NCBI GenBank assembly: GCA_963205025.1
Contig: CAUJHO010000072.1
Span: 1 to 64,000 of the forward strand
DNA from: Pseudomonadota bacterium
Lineage (GTDB): Bacteria; Pseudomonadota; Alphaproteobacteria; Caulobacterales; Caulobacteraceae
Length of the DNA stretch: 64,000 nt
Reading direction: 5' to 3'
Shown here: positions 39,447-48,080 of the stretch, piece by piece
Layout: each line of letters starts with the position of its first letter
How positions within the stretch are numbered: the stretch's first letter is position 1
The notes under the pieces: generated by a model
Told to the model about the DNA's origin: nothing
What the model saw: only the letters and a program-made list of their open reading frames with translations
Databases searched by the model: none
Translations under genes and position numbers: made by a program

Positions 39447-40047
39447 ACGACCTGTGCGGACGGTCGGTCCGAAAAAACACCGTGCGAAGCGTGCGATGCG
39501 TTCGCATCGACCGCATCGCTGACGCTCCGAAACAGCGGCGTCAGGAGCGTCACGAGCGTCATTTCGAACGCCCGGCGCTGGGCGGAGCCGCCTGTCACGG
39601 TGTCACCCCGCAAACACCCTGACAGACATGACAGGGGTGACAGCGCCGTGCGTCTTAGGGCGAGCCGCTGGAGGCGCGGCGTGCGAGGACGGACGATGTC
39701 AAAGACCGGTGCTGATCCTAAGTCGGGCGACGGGCGACGGGGATGAAACGAGAGAAGAATTCGTGATTCACGAGCAAGGCCAGTAACATGGGCTGCGCAG
39801 ATGCGAGCGTGGACGCATCTATCTGCGCCGACCGAACTCCGTTGCCGACGCAGCCACTTTTGAGGCGTCGAGCGATAGGCGGGAGGCGATCGCGTCAGCG
39901 TCCGGTCGTTCAAGCAGAGGCGGCGTTCGATCCTTTGCTGACCGTCGGCTCCCGACCCCTTTCAGACCATCAGCACACACCTCGTTGCGCACGCTTTCCA
40001 TCGGTGAGTAAGGTTGGCGCGGGCGTAGCAAAGGAGGAGGGTCAAGG
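39447..40047. other. 600-base gene-poor region with short repeats
   Basis: No convincing gene is seen. The first 100 bases hold a hairpin (CGATGCG/CGCATCG, 39494-39509) and an 8-bp inverted repeat GACGCTCC/GGAGCGTC (39521-39528 and 39544-39551). Bases 39593-39642 carry five TGACA/TGTCA pentamers. A minus-strand frame across 39443-39913 is open but has no recognisable domain and odd composition. A strong GGAGGAGGG site near the right end serves the lipoprotein gene. Confidence 0.5.
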
Positions 40048-40461
40048 ATGCTGAAACTTCTCACACGTCTCGCGGTGACGTTTACCCTGACCGGTTGTGT
40101 GCCCGCTCAAAGGACCGACGCCATTCCGATTGGTGGCTTCGATGATCCGTCAACGCGCTTCATGGCGGACGCGGAGTTTGCTCAACGACGTAACCGCTCC
40201 TTATGGCGTGCTGAGGATGGTTCAATAGTTCAGCCAAGCTTCGAAGCCAGCGAGGACCGGCGGTCCGCTTCTCTCGCCTTTACGACTATGATTTCTGAAA
40301 CCGGCTGCCCTGATATGGAGGGGGTCTATGCAGTATGGCGTCGACCCCGATCGACGGTGGTCGTATTTGGCACGGCGTCTGGTTGCCTCGATGGCTACGC
40401 GGCGGTGGTCGATGATGACGGCTCGGTCGAGCTTGGGCTTTGTCCTCACGGCAGGTGTTAG
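40048..40461 (+). CDS. Putative lipoprotein, function unknown
   Basis: The 137-residue product begins MLKLLTRLAVTFTLTGCVPA, a lipoprotein signal with lipobox LTGC. The mature part has three more cysteine positions (SETGCPD, ASGCLDG and GLCPHGRC) and no known domain. GGAGGAGGG a few bases upstream gives a strong start. Codon bias is weaker than in the neighbours. The gene follows the gene-poor region and is convergent with the desaturase, so it may belong to a small accessory insertion. Confidence 0.65.
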   Translation: MLKLLTRLAVTFTLTGCVPAQRTDAIPIGGFDDPSTRFMADAEFAQRRNRSLWRAEDGSIVQPSFEASEDRRSASLAFTTMISETGCPDMEGVYAVWRRPRSTVVVFGTASGCLDGYAAVVDDDGSVELGLCPHGRC

Positions 40462-40480
40462 GCCTCTCCGCCTTCCACCC

Positions 40481-41431
40481 TTAGCCGGCACTCAATACAG
40501 CCGGCTGTCGTCCCGACGCCTCCCTCAGCACCGCCCCGTAACCTGGCGCGACCTCCATCTTCTCCGTCACCCCCTTCTTCGCCAGCAGCCGGTGCGCCCT
40601 CGGCAGGCTCCAGCAGGGCAGGTGCATGAAGATGTGGTGCTCGGCGTGGAAATTGACCCAGTAGGGGGCGATGAAGGCGCGTTCCCACCAGACGGCCCAG
40701 GTGGTGCGGGCCTGGCGCAGCGGGTCGATCTCTGAGTTCTCGACACAGGCGTGTTCGGCGATATTCCGAAGGCGCGTGACCATTGGAAACCAGGTCATCA
40801 GCGGCACCAGCCACAGGACGAACCAGGCCCACCAGACCCCCGCCAGGGTCGCCGCGATCAACAGGGCCGCATTCACCGTCAGGAACGGGATGGCCGAGCG
40901 TGCCGTCACCCGCGCGCCTTCGGGCAGGTCTTCGTCCGGGGCGAGGACGCGGAAAAACGGCGCGATCCTCTGTTTGAAGAAGGTCTGGCCGGTCAGGTCG
41001 CGGACGATTTTGCGGCGCAGGGACGCGCGGGTGACAGGGAAGGGCGCGGAGAGGACCAGGTCGGGGTCCTCGGCCTGTTGCGCATATTTGTGGTGGGTTA
41101 GGTGGTAGGGGCGGTAGGCGTCCAGACTGGCCCCCACCGGCACGGCGCAGAGCCAGTGGCCGACCCAGTCATTGACCTTGAGATTGGGGTGCAGGCCCGC
41201 GTGGGCCGCCTCGTGCATCAGGATGGCCAGGCCCAGCTGGCGCGTGCCGATGACCATGACCGAGAGCGGGATCAGCCAGGGAATCCAGACGCCCGCCACG
41301 ATCGCCAGGGCGATCACGCCCCAGCAATGGGCCACCAGCGCCAGCCCCTTCCACGACGACCGCGCCGACAGACCGGCCCATTCCTCAGGCGAAAAGAACT
41401 GGCCGGGCTTGAGACGGGCGACGGCGGGCAT
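40481..41431 (-). CDS. Membrane fatty acid desaturase family protein
   Basis: The 316-residue protein has four main hydrophobic segments and three histidine boxes of di-iron desaturases: HEAAHAGLH, YHLTHHKYAQ and NFHAEHHIFMHLP. Such enzymes insert double bonds or hydroxyl groups into acyl chains or carotenoids, using O2 and electrons from ferredoxin. The exact substrate cannot be told. RNIAEHACVEN contributes another conserved histidine. It is downstream on the minus strand from htpX, separated by palindromic repeat DNA, so cotranscription is unlikely. Confidence 0.88.
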   Translation of the reverse strand: MPAVARLKPGQFFSPEEWAGLSARSSWKGLALVAHCWGVIALAIVAGVWIPWLIPLSVMVIGTRQLGLAILMHEAAHAGLHPNLKVNDWVGHWLCAVPVGASLDAYRPYHLTHHKYAQQAEDPDLVLSAPFPVTRASLRRKIVRDLTGQTFFKQRIAPFFRVLAPDEDLPEGARVTARSAIPFLTVNAALLIAATLAGVWWAWFVLWLVPLMTWFPMVTRLRNIAEHACVENSEIDPLRQARTTWAVWWERAFIAPYWVNFHAEHHIFMHLPCWSLPRAHRLLAKKGVTEKMEVAPGYGAVLREASGRQPAVLSAG

Positions 41432-41445
41432 TCGCCAAGTTTATC

Positions 41446-41544
41446 CCTTCTCCCCTTGTGGGAGAAGGTGGCCGAGCCCAGCGAGGTCGGATGAGGAGTG
41501 CGCCGCCCTGTCTCCTCCCTGACGGCGAAGCCGTTGGGGAGGAG
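41446..41544. repeat. Two palindromic hairpins in the htpX-desaturase gap
   Basis: Bases 41446-41468 form a 9-bp stem (CCTTCTCCC with GGGAGAAGG) around CTTGT. Bases 41512-41544 form a two-storey hairpin: outer CTCCTCCC/GGGAGGAG and inner ACGGC/GCCGT around GAA. Modules of this look are repeated between genes in related genomes. They may stop transcription out of htpX on the minus strand, though no T-run follows. Confidence 0.6.
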
Positions 41545-41554
41545 GCGAGACGGC

Positions 41555-42496
41555 CTAGCCCCACGGCCCGCGCGGTGTGGGCGGCACGCCGGTTCCGGCG
41601 CGGGGAGCCGCCGCCGGGGTCTGGGCCGGGGTCGGGCGACGCCCGCCCATGCGGCCGGCCATCTCCATCAGCGCCCTGACCCGATTGGCGGTGGCCGGGT
41701 GGGTCGAGAACAGATTGTCCGCCCCCTGACCCGACAGGGGGTTGATGATGAACAGCTGGGCCGAGGCCGGATTGTGCTCAGCAGTCGGATTGTGGATGCG
41801 CCTGGACCAGCCCTCGATCTTCTGCAGGGCCGAGGCCAGGGCCTGGGGGTCGCCGGCGATTTCGGCCCCGACGCGGTCGGCCTCGTATTCACGCCCCCGG
41901 CTGATGGCCATCTGAACGAGAGCGGCCGCCATCGGTGCCAGCAACGCCATGGCGATCGTGCCGATCATGCCGCCGGGCCGATCCCGGTCGCCGCCAAAGA
42001 ACAGGCCGAAGTTGGCCAGGGCCGAGATGGCCCCGGCCACCGTCGCCGTGACCGTCATCGTCAGGGTGTCGCGGTTCTTCACATGGGCCAGTTCGTGGGC
42101 CATGACGCCCCGGATTTCCTCGCGGGTTAGGGCGTGCAGCAGGCCCTCGGTGGCGCAGACGGCCGCATTCGCCGGATTACGCCCGGTGGCAAAGGCGTTG
42201 GGCTGTTCGGTCGGAATGATCGCGATCTTGGGGCGTGGCAGACCGGCATCGGCCGACATCTGGACGATATCGGCGACATAGTTGCGGATCAGCGGCTCGG
42301 GATGGCTCTCATCGACCGGAATGGCGCGATACATGCGCAGCACGATCTTGTCGGCGTTCCAGTAGCTGAACAGGTTCATGCCGCCGGCAAAGGCCAGGGC
42401 AATCAACATGCCGGTGGTGCCGCCGATCAGATAGCCGAGGCCGACGAACAGGGCGGTCAGGGCCGCCATGAGGGCAAAGGTCTTGAGGTGGTTCAT
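41555..42496 (-). CDS. htpX: Protease HtpX
   Basis: The 313-residue M48 zinc metalloprotease degrades misfolded inner-membrane proteins. Two N-terminal helices precede the catalytic [12 protein letters not shown] (HExxH), and the third zinc ligand is in [35 protein letters not shown] is a family motif. The C-terminal tail of about 25 residues is Pro/Thr/Gly-rich and unlike the compact Escherichia coli end. The gene is minus-strand, with the L,D-transpeptidase gene ending 66 bases upstream of its start. Confidence 0.93.
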   Translation of the reverse strand: MNHLKTFALMAALTALFVGLGYLIGGTTGMLIALAFAGGMNLFSYWNADKIVLRMYRAIPVDESHPEPLIRNYVADIVQMSADAGLPRPKIAIIPTEQPNAFATGRNPANAAVCATEGLLHALTREEIRGVMAHELAHVKNRDTLTMTVTATVAGAISALANFGLFFGGDRDRPGGMIGTIAMALLAPMAAALVQMAISRGREYEADRVGAEIAGDPQALASALQKIEGWSRRIHNPTAEHNPASAQLFIINPLSGQGADNLFSTHPATANRVRALMEMAGRMGGRRPTPAQTPAAAPRAGTGVPPTPRGPWG

Positions 42497-42562
42497 GCCC
42501 GCTATGTGGCGAGACGCGCGCCAGTTCTCAAGACCTGGATCCTACAGCCCGATCCGTCGACT

Positions 42563-44134
42563 CTAGGGCCCGACGTCGTTCGGATCGTCCGAGCCGTCGT
42601 CGATGGCACGCGGCAGGGTGATGTCGATCCCCAGCGCCCGCGCCAGGGCGGCGTCGCGCTGATAGACGTCCTCGCGGAAGGCCACGGCCCCCTGGCCGGT
42701 GACGAACGCGGTCCAGTAAAGCAGGCGCACCGAGATTTCGCGTCCGGTCTGGACCCGGGTGGTGGTGCGGGCATCCAGGGCCCGGTCGAACTCGGCCAGA
42801 CGCTCGGGGTTCGGATCGAGCAGCAGCCGGGCGAAGTCGATGGCGTTCTCGACCCGGACACAGCCGTGCGACCGGTGCCGATAGGCGTTGCGGAACACGC
42901 CGCGCGCCGGCGTGTCGTGCAGGAAGATGGCGTAGCTGTCGCGCAGCTCGAACTTCACATAGCCCAGCGCCGCCGTCGGGCCGGCGCGCTGGACGACGCG
43001 CCCGTCCGAGGTGACGTACATGTTGTTGGCGCGCAGATAGGCGGCCCCGCGCGGCAGGATCTCATTGCGGGCGATCCCGGCCGGGACGTTCCACGGCGGA
43101 TTGGCCACGACCGAGGCAAAGGGCTTTTCCAGGCTCGGCGTCTGGTTCGCCGGGGTGCCGACGACGACGCGGTTGGAGTGGACCGGTCGGCCTTCATGCC
43201 AATAGACCATGATGGCTGCGGCCGTATTGACCTCAATCCGTTCGGGATTGAGGTCGCGGTTCAGCCAGCGCCGGCGTTCCAGGTTCAGGGCGATCTGGCG
43301 GGCACGGTCCTCGGCACTGGCCGACAGGGCCGAGGAAGAGCCCTGGCCGATGATGCCGTCCGAGACCAGGCCGTGACGAACCTGAAACCGGCGCACCGCC
43401 GTCTGGATGGCATCGCTATAGACGGTGGTGGCCGGGTCGATCCCGGCCATGTCGGCGCGGCTGAGGTCGCCTTCGGCACGCAGCCGCTGGATCAGGGCCG
43501 GAATCCGGGAATCGGTGTCGCCCGGCCGGATCGGACCGCCGGAGCCGAACCGCGGCCAGCCACCGTTCAGGGAGATGTCCCGATAGCGGATATAACCCGC
43601 CGACAGGTTGGAATAGCCGATGTCGGTCGGGGCCAGGGCGTTCATCCAGTCCGACAGACGGTTGGCCACCAAGGCCTCGGCCATCGGCGCGCCCAGCGGC
43701 ACGCGATTGGGGACCATTTCCCACAGTTCTTCGACGTCCGACGGATCGACCGTGCCCTCGGACAGGACCTTGGCATAGGTCAGGGCTGCGGTCGTCAGGC
43801 GCATATCTGCCAGTTGCGGGTCGGACACCACCGCCACGCCGTCAAGATAGTGGGCCGGGTCCAGGCCATGGCGGTCCGCCTCGCCGATGACACGGCCGAG
43901 CATCTCAACGCGATCCGGTGTCCAGGCCGGCTGCCAGCCCATGGCTTCGTAGAAGTCCCGGATCTGCGGCTGGAGCGCCTCAGGCTGGGTCAGAAGCTGG
44001 TCGTTGAAGGTCTGGTAGAAGGGGCTGGTCGACCCGTCGGCGGGCCCTACGGGCGGGACCTGCGGCAGCCCTGCAGCGCCACCAATGGCAGCCACAGAAG
44101 CCGAGAAGGTCAGTTCGCGTCTATTCAAGCCCAT
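42563..44134 (-). CDS. L,D-transpeptidase (YcbB/LdtD-like)
   Basis: The 523-residue exported protein has a Tat-like start (GLNRRELTFSASVAAIGG). A large N-terminal scaffold domain, a peptidoglycan-binding motif (AVRRFQVRHGLVSDGIIGQG) and a YkuD catalytic domain follow. The latter contains HDTPARGVFRNAYRHRSHGC and VRVENAIDFA with catalytic His and Cys. It makes 3-3 crosslinks in periplasmic peptidoglycan. ATG at 44134 is chosen as the first residue of the export signal. The lack of a normal Sec h-region makes Tat export plausible but unproven. Confidence 0.9.
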   Translation of the reverse strand: MGLNRRELTFSASVAAIGGAAGLPQVPPVGPADGSTSPFYQTFNDQLLTQPEALQPQIRDFYEAMGWQPAWTPDRVEMLGRVIGEADRHGLDPAHYLDGVAVVSDPQLADMRLTTAALTYAKVLSEGTVDPSDVEELWEMVPNRVPLGAPMAEALVANRLSDWMNALAPTDIGYSNLSAGYIRYRDISLNGGWPRFGSGGPIRPGDTDSRIPALIQRLRAEGDLSRADMAGIDPATTVYSDAIQTAVRRFQVRHGLVSDGIIGQGSSSALSASAEDRARQIALNLERRRWLNRDLNPERIEVNTAAAIMVYWHEGRPVHSNRVVVGTPANQTPSLEKPFASVVANPPWNVPAGIARNEILPRGAAYLRANNMYVTSDGRVVQRAGPTAALGYVKFELRDSYAIFLHDTPARGVFRNAYRHRSHGCVRVENAIDFARLLLDPNPERLAEFDRALDARTTTRVQTGREISVRLLYWTAFVTGQGAVAFREDVYQRDAALARALGIDITLPRAIDDGSDDPNDVGP

Positions 44135-44276
44135 GGGTACCGTTCCCTGATCCGTCCTGTCGGACGACCTTAAAACCAGCACCAACTTAGAGAGGTTCCG
44201 CGCAAACAGAAAGGCGCCGAACCTGATGATCGACGCCTTGTGTGACCTGTTTGCAGCTAGGCCGTAGCCGAGCGGG

Positions 44277-44501
44277 CTACTTCTTGATGAAGCCGCCGAA
44301 CTTGTTGTTGAAGCGCGACACGCGACCGCCGCGGTCCATCAGATGGGCGTTGCCGCCCGTCCAGGCCGGATGGGTGGTCGGATCGATATCCAGGTTCAGG
44401 GTCGCGCCTTCCTTGCCGTAGGTCGAACGCGTCTGGTAGGTCGTCCCGTCCGTCATCACCACGGTGATGAAGTGATAGTCGGGGTGAATGTCCTGCTTCA
44501 T
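44277..44501 (-). CDS. rpmE: 50S ribosomal protein L31
   Basis: This 74-residue protein starts [20 protein letters not shown] and ends [12 protein letters not shown], the form typical of alphaproteobacterial L31. It has no cysteines, so it is the zinc-free (C-minus) type. The ATG at 44501 gives the correct ribosomal length; the frame continues far upstream, opposite the ABC gene, without coding sense. It is divergent from the ABC exporter with 111 bases between. Confidence 0.95.
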   Translation of the reverse strand: MKQDIHPDYHFITVVMTDGTTYQTRSTYGKEGATLNLDIDPTTHPAWTGGNAHLMDRGGRVSRFNNKFGGFIKK

Positions 44502-44612
44502 GGCGTCTGGTCCGGCGGGCGCACCCGAAGGCGCGGCAAAAAATGAAAATCCGCCGGGGTCCGGCGCAAGAGGCGGCGTCCATACAAGATGGCCCGCAAA
44601 GAGGCAAGAGTG

Positions 44613-46451
44613 ATGTCCCAGGCTGATTCGCCATCGTTGCGATCCGACCGACCCTCCGGCGGTGTCCTGCTGGCTGAGCAGATGTCGGACGCCGCCGGGA
44701 GGCGTGAACGCCGGCGTGATCTCAAGCCGCTGATGCGGCTGTGGCCGTTCGCCCTGCGCCACAAGCTGGACCTTGGCCTGTCGCTGGTGTTCCTGCTGCT
44801 GGCGACGGTGGCATCGCTCGGCCTGACCGCGACGGCGCGCGGGGCCATCGACCACGGCTTTGCCGACGGCGGTCAGGACATCAATCGCTGGTTCCTGTGG
44901 CTGGGTCTGAATGCGCTCGGCCTCGCGGGGGTGACGGCGGCCCGCTATTTCTACGTCACCAAGACCGGCGAGCGCATGGTCGCAGACCTGCGCCAGGCGG
45001 TATTTGGTCATGTCCTGTCCCTGGATCAGCAGTTTCTGTCAGGCATCCGCACCGGCGAGGTACTGAGCCGCCTGACCACCGACATCCAGATCGTCGACAC
45101 CCTGCTGACGACCTCCATCTCCTATGCCCTGCGCAACATCCTGATGCTGATCGGCGCGATCATCATGCTGGCGGCGGTGAGTCTGAAACTGACCGGTCTC
45201 GTCGCCCTGATCGTGCCGGTCCTGATCATGCCCCTGTTCTTCTATGGTCGGCGGGTTCGGGCCCTGACGGTTCAGTCCCAGGACCGGTTCGCCGAGGCGG
45301 TCGGCTTCGCCGGTGAGAACATCGAGGCGCTGGAGACGGTCCAGGCCTTCGGGCGAGAACAGGCCGCCGCCGGCCGGTTCGATGCCGCTGTCGACAGCGC
45401 CTTTGGGGCCTCCCTCAAGCGCATGTCGGCCCGGGCCATCATGACCGCCGCCATCGTCCTGGTGATGTTCGGCGGGGTCACCCTGGTGCTGTGGCTGGGC
45501 GCGCGCGACGTCATCGACGGTCGGATGAGCGAGGGGGCGCTGATCCAGTTCGTGCTGCTGGCCGTGTTCGCCGCCGGGGCGGTGGCGGCGCTGGGCGAGA
45601 GCTGGGGCGACGTCCAGAAGGCTTCGGGGGCCATGGCCCGGATCGGCGATTTGTTGCAGGCGACGCCGGAGGTGGCCGTACCGAACGCCCCGCTGGCCCT
45701 GCCGCGGCCGCCACGCGGCGAGGCCGATCTGGACGGCATTGATTTCGCCTATCCCGGCCGACCCGACCTGCCGGCCCTCAAGGGCTTCTCGCTCAGGGTT
45801 CGGCCCGGCGAGACCGTGGCCCTGGTCGGACCGTCCGGGGCCGGCAAGTCGACGGTGTTTCGTCTGTTGCTGCGGTTCTACGATCCGGATGCCGGTGTGG
45901 TTCGGATCGACGGGGTCGATATCCGTCAGGCCGACCCGGCCGAAGTCAGGGCCCGGCTGGCCTGGGTGTCGCAGGAGGCTCCGCTGTTCTCCGGCTCTGC
46001 GGCCGAGAATGTCCGCTTCGGCCGCGCCGATGCCGATGACAATGCCGTGCGCCAGGCCCTCGGTGAAGCCCAGGCCCTGAAGTTCGTCGAGGCCCTGCCG
46101 CGCGGGCTGGATGAGCCGCTGGGCGAGCGTGGGCGCTCCCTGTCCGGCGGCCAGCGTCAGCGGCTAGCCATCGCGCGCGCCCTGGTCCGGCACGCGCCGA
46201 TGCTCTTGCTGGACGAGGCGACCTCGGCGCTCGATGCCGAGAACGAGCGGTTGGTGCAGGCCGCGCTCGACCGGGCGATGGATGCCCGAACCACCCTGGT
46301 CATCGCCCATCGTCTGGCCACGGTGAAACGGGCCGACCGGATTGTCGTCATGGACGAGGGCCGCGTCGTGGAAGAAGGCACCCACGCCAGCCTGGTCAGG
46401 GCGGGCGGCCTCTATGCGCGCCTCGCCGAACTGCAATTCCGGGCAGAATAG
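44613..46451 (+). CDS. ABC exporter, fused membrane and ATPase domains
   Basis: The 612-residue half-transporter has six membrane helices (about residues 55-320) and a C-terminal ATPase. Walker A is [13 protein letters not shown], the signature is [16 protein letters not shown], Walker B is [12 protein letters not shown], and the switch His is in [12 protein letters not shown]. It resembles the MsbA/ABCB-type lipid or drug exporters and should act as a homodimer. AAAGAGG 8 bases before ATG 44613 supports that start; an earlier ATG at 44589 lacks a site. Substrate is unknown. Confidence 0.92.
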   Translation: MSQADSPSLRSDRPSGGVLLAEQMSDAAGRRERRRDLKPLMRLWPFALRHKLDLGLSLVFLLLATVASLGLTATARGAIDHGFADGGQDINRWFLWLGLNALGLAGVTAARYFYVTKTGERMVADLRQAVFGHVLSLDQQFLSGIRTGEVLSRLTTDIQIVDTLLTTSISYALRNILMLIGAIIMLAAVSLKLTGLVALIVPVLIMPLFFYGRRVRALTVQSQDRFAEAVGFAGENIEALETVQAFGREQAAAGRFDAAVDSAFGASLKRMSARAIMTAAIVLVMFGGVTLVLWLGARDVIDGRMSEGALIQFVLLAVFAAGAVAALGESWGDVQKASGAMARIGDLLQATPEVAVPNAPLALPRPPRGEADLDGIDFAYPGRPDLPALKGFSLRVRPGETVALVGPSGAGKSTVFRLLLRFYDPDAGVVRIDGVDIRQADPAEVRARLAWVSQEAPLFSGSAAENVRFGRADADDNAVRQALGEAQALKFVEALPRGLDEPLGERGRSLSGGQRQRLAIARALVRHAPMLLLDEATSALDAENERLVQAALDRAMDARTTLVIAHRLATVKRADRIVVMDEGRVVEEGTHASLVRAGGLYARLAELQFRAE

Positions 46452-46455
46452 AGGT

Positions 46456-47247
46456 TTACGCCGCCCTGAGATGCTTCAGAAGCTGGGTCTGGATGTCCGG
46501 CGCGCCGACACAGACCGACACCCCCGAGCGCGGGTCGTGGTCGTTGTCGATGCCGGTGACGGTGCCGCCGGCCTCGGTGACGAGCAGCAAGCCCGCCGCG
46601 ACGTCCCACGGATTGAGGTTCCGCTCCCAGAAGGCGTCGTAACGACCCGCCGCCACCCAGGCGAGGTCGAGCGCGGCCGAGCCGAGACGCCGGATGCCGG
46701 CGACCCTCTGGCCGACGGCGTGGATTTCCTTGATCGACTGGCCATGGCCCGGGCGCCCGATGAAGGGCAGGCCGGTGCCGATCAGGCTGTCGGCGAGCTC
46801 GCGGCGACCGGACACACGGATGCGAGCATCATTGAGAAAGGCCCCCTTGCCCTTCTCGGCCCAGAACAGCTCATTGATGATCGGGTTATAGATGACCCCG
46901 GCCTGGATCTCACCCTCGCGTTCCAGCGCCACCGCCACGGCAAAGTGCGGCATGGCGTGGAGGAAGTTGGTCGTGCCGTCGATCGGATCGACGATGAAGG
47001 TGTGGCTCTTGTCAGAGCCTTCGATCAGGCCACGCTCCTCGCCCAGGAAGCCGTAACCCGGCCGCGCCTTCATCAGGGCTTCGAACAGGGTCTGTTCGGC
47101 CTTGAGATCGGCGGCCGAGACGAAGTCGCCGGGACCTTTACGCGAAACCTGCAGCGCCGCGACCTCGCCGAAGTCGCGCATCATCGGACGCGCGGCCTTC
47201 TTGACCGCATCGACCATGACAGAAAGGACGGGAGAGAGGTGAGCCAT
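46456..47247 (-). CDS. suhB: Inositol monophosphatase family protein (SuhB-like)
   Basis: A 263-residue Mg2+/Li+-sensitive phosphatase with GFLGEERG, IVDPIDGTTNFLHAMPHFAV and NPWDVAAGLLLVTEAGG, the metal and substrate signatures of the IMPase family. In bacteria SuhB hydrolyses inositol phosphates and also affects ribosome assembly or rRNA antitermination. It lies downstream of efp on the same strand, separated by an AT-rich inverted repeat. It is convergent with the ABC exporter, stops 5 bases apart. Confidence 0.9.
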   Translation of the reverse strand: MAHLSPVLSVMVDAVKKAARPMMRDFGEVAALQVSRKGPGDFVSAADLKAEQTLFEALMKARPGYGFLGEERGLIEGSDKSHTFIVDPIDGTTNFLHAMPHFAVAVALEREGEIQAGVIYNPIINELFWAEKGKGAFLNDARIRVSGRRELADSLIGTGLPFIGRPGHGQSIKEIHAVGQRVAGIRRLGSAALDLAWVAAGRYDAFWERNLNPWDVAAGLLLVTEAGGTVTGIDNDHDPRSGVSVCVGAPDIQTQLLKHLRAA

Positions 47248-47253
47248 CTGAAT

Positions 47254-47338
47254 AGGTTCTAGGTTTTAGGGGTTAGGTTCCAGGGCGGTTCGGAGGCTGA
47301 ACCCCTCCCTAGCACCTCGAACCTAAAATCTAGAACCT
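47254..47338. repeat. AT-rich 17-bp inverted repeat between efp and suhB
   Basis: Bases 47254-47270 (AGGTTCTAGGTTTTAGG) pair with 47322-47338 with one mismatch, across a 51-base loop. The loop repeats the related word TTAGGTTC. The right arm overlaps the efp stop codon. The composition is markedly AT-rich for this genome. It could attenuate transcription between efp and suhB or be a mobile palindromic repeat. Confidence 0.7.
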
Positions 47339-47906
47339 AATCGGCGCGGCGAACGTATTCGCCGGTTTCGGTGTCGACGATGATCTTTTCGCCGGCCGAC
47401 ATATAGGGCGGGATCATGATGCGCAGGCCGTTCGACGCCGTCGCCGGCTTGTAGGACGACGAGGCCGTCTGGCCCTTCACCGTCGGCTCGGTCTCGACCA
47501 CTTCCAGCACGACCTGCTCGGGCAGGCTCAGGCCGATCGGACGGTCTTCGTGGCTCTCGATGACCACCTTCATGCCTTCTTGCAGATAGGGGATCCGCTC
47601 CTCGCCGACCCACTGCTTCTGGAGTTCGATCTGCTCGTAGTTTTCGTCGTTCATGAACACCAGGGTATCGCCGCCGTCATACAGATAGCTGTAGTCGCGC
47701 TGTTCCAGGGTGACGCGCTCGACCTTGTCTTCCGAGCGGAAACGCTCGTTCAGCTTGTTGCCGGTTTCCAGGTTCTTGGCCTCGACGTTGGCGAAGGCCC
47801 CGCCCTTGCCGGGCTTGACGTGGTTCGCCTTGGTCACGACCCACAGGCCGCCGTTGTGCTGGAGCACCATGCCGGGCTTGATGGTGTTGCCGTTGATCTT
47901 CGCCAT
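47337..47906 (-). CDS. efp: Elongation factor P
   Basis: The 189-residue factor relieves ribosome stalling at polyproline stretches. It has the three beta-barrel domains, and the domain I loop [16 protein letters not shown] carries the Lys that is lysylated by EpmA in many bacteria. [17 protein letters not shown] and the C-terminal [13 protein letters not shown] are standard. It is followed by suhB on the same strand. The upstream region 47907-48080 between it and the histidine kinase shows no other gene. Confidence 0.97.
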   Translation of the reverse strand: MAKINGNTIKPGMVLQHNGGLWVVTKANHVKPGKGGAFANVEAKNLETGNKLNERFRSEDKVERVTLEQRDYSYLYDGGDTLVFMNDENYEQIELQKQWVGEERIPYLQEGMKVVIESHEDRPIGLSLPEQVVLEVVETEPTVKGQTASSSYKPATASNGLRIMIPPYMSAGEKIIVDTETGEYVRRAD

Positions 47907-48080
47907 GTCTGTCTCAGGGAGCTGGGCGGGCCGCTGCCGGGCGCGCCGGGGAATTTCGAGCGCGCTCCCTACAGCCGAAGGCGTCTCAGGGCAAGCCGGT
48001 CCCCCGTGGGAGGCCCTGTGCTCGATCCCGGGATCGTGCGTCGCGCCGACCTGCGGCGGTGCGGTTTGCGGGGAGCAAGT

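Noticed and set aside
39443..39913. 156-codon minus-strand frame in the coaBC-lipoprotein gap
   Set aside because: Open but without domain, ribosome site or family; it overlaps the end of coaBC and repeat-like DNA.
42134..44173. 679-codon plus-strand frame opposite the L,D-transpeptidase and the start of htpX
   Set aside because: Shadow of the minus-strand genes; no domain and an unusual Gly/His/Asp/Arg-heavy composition.
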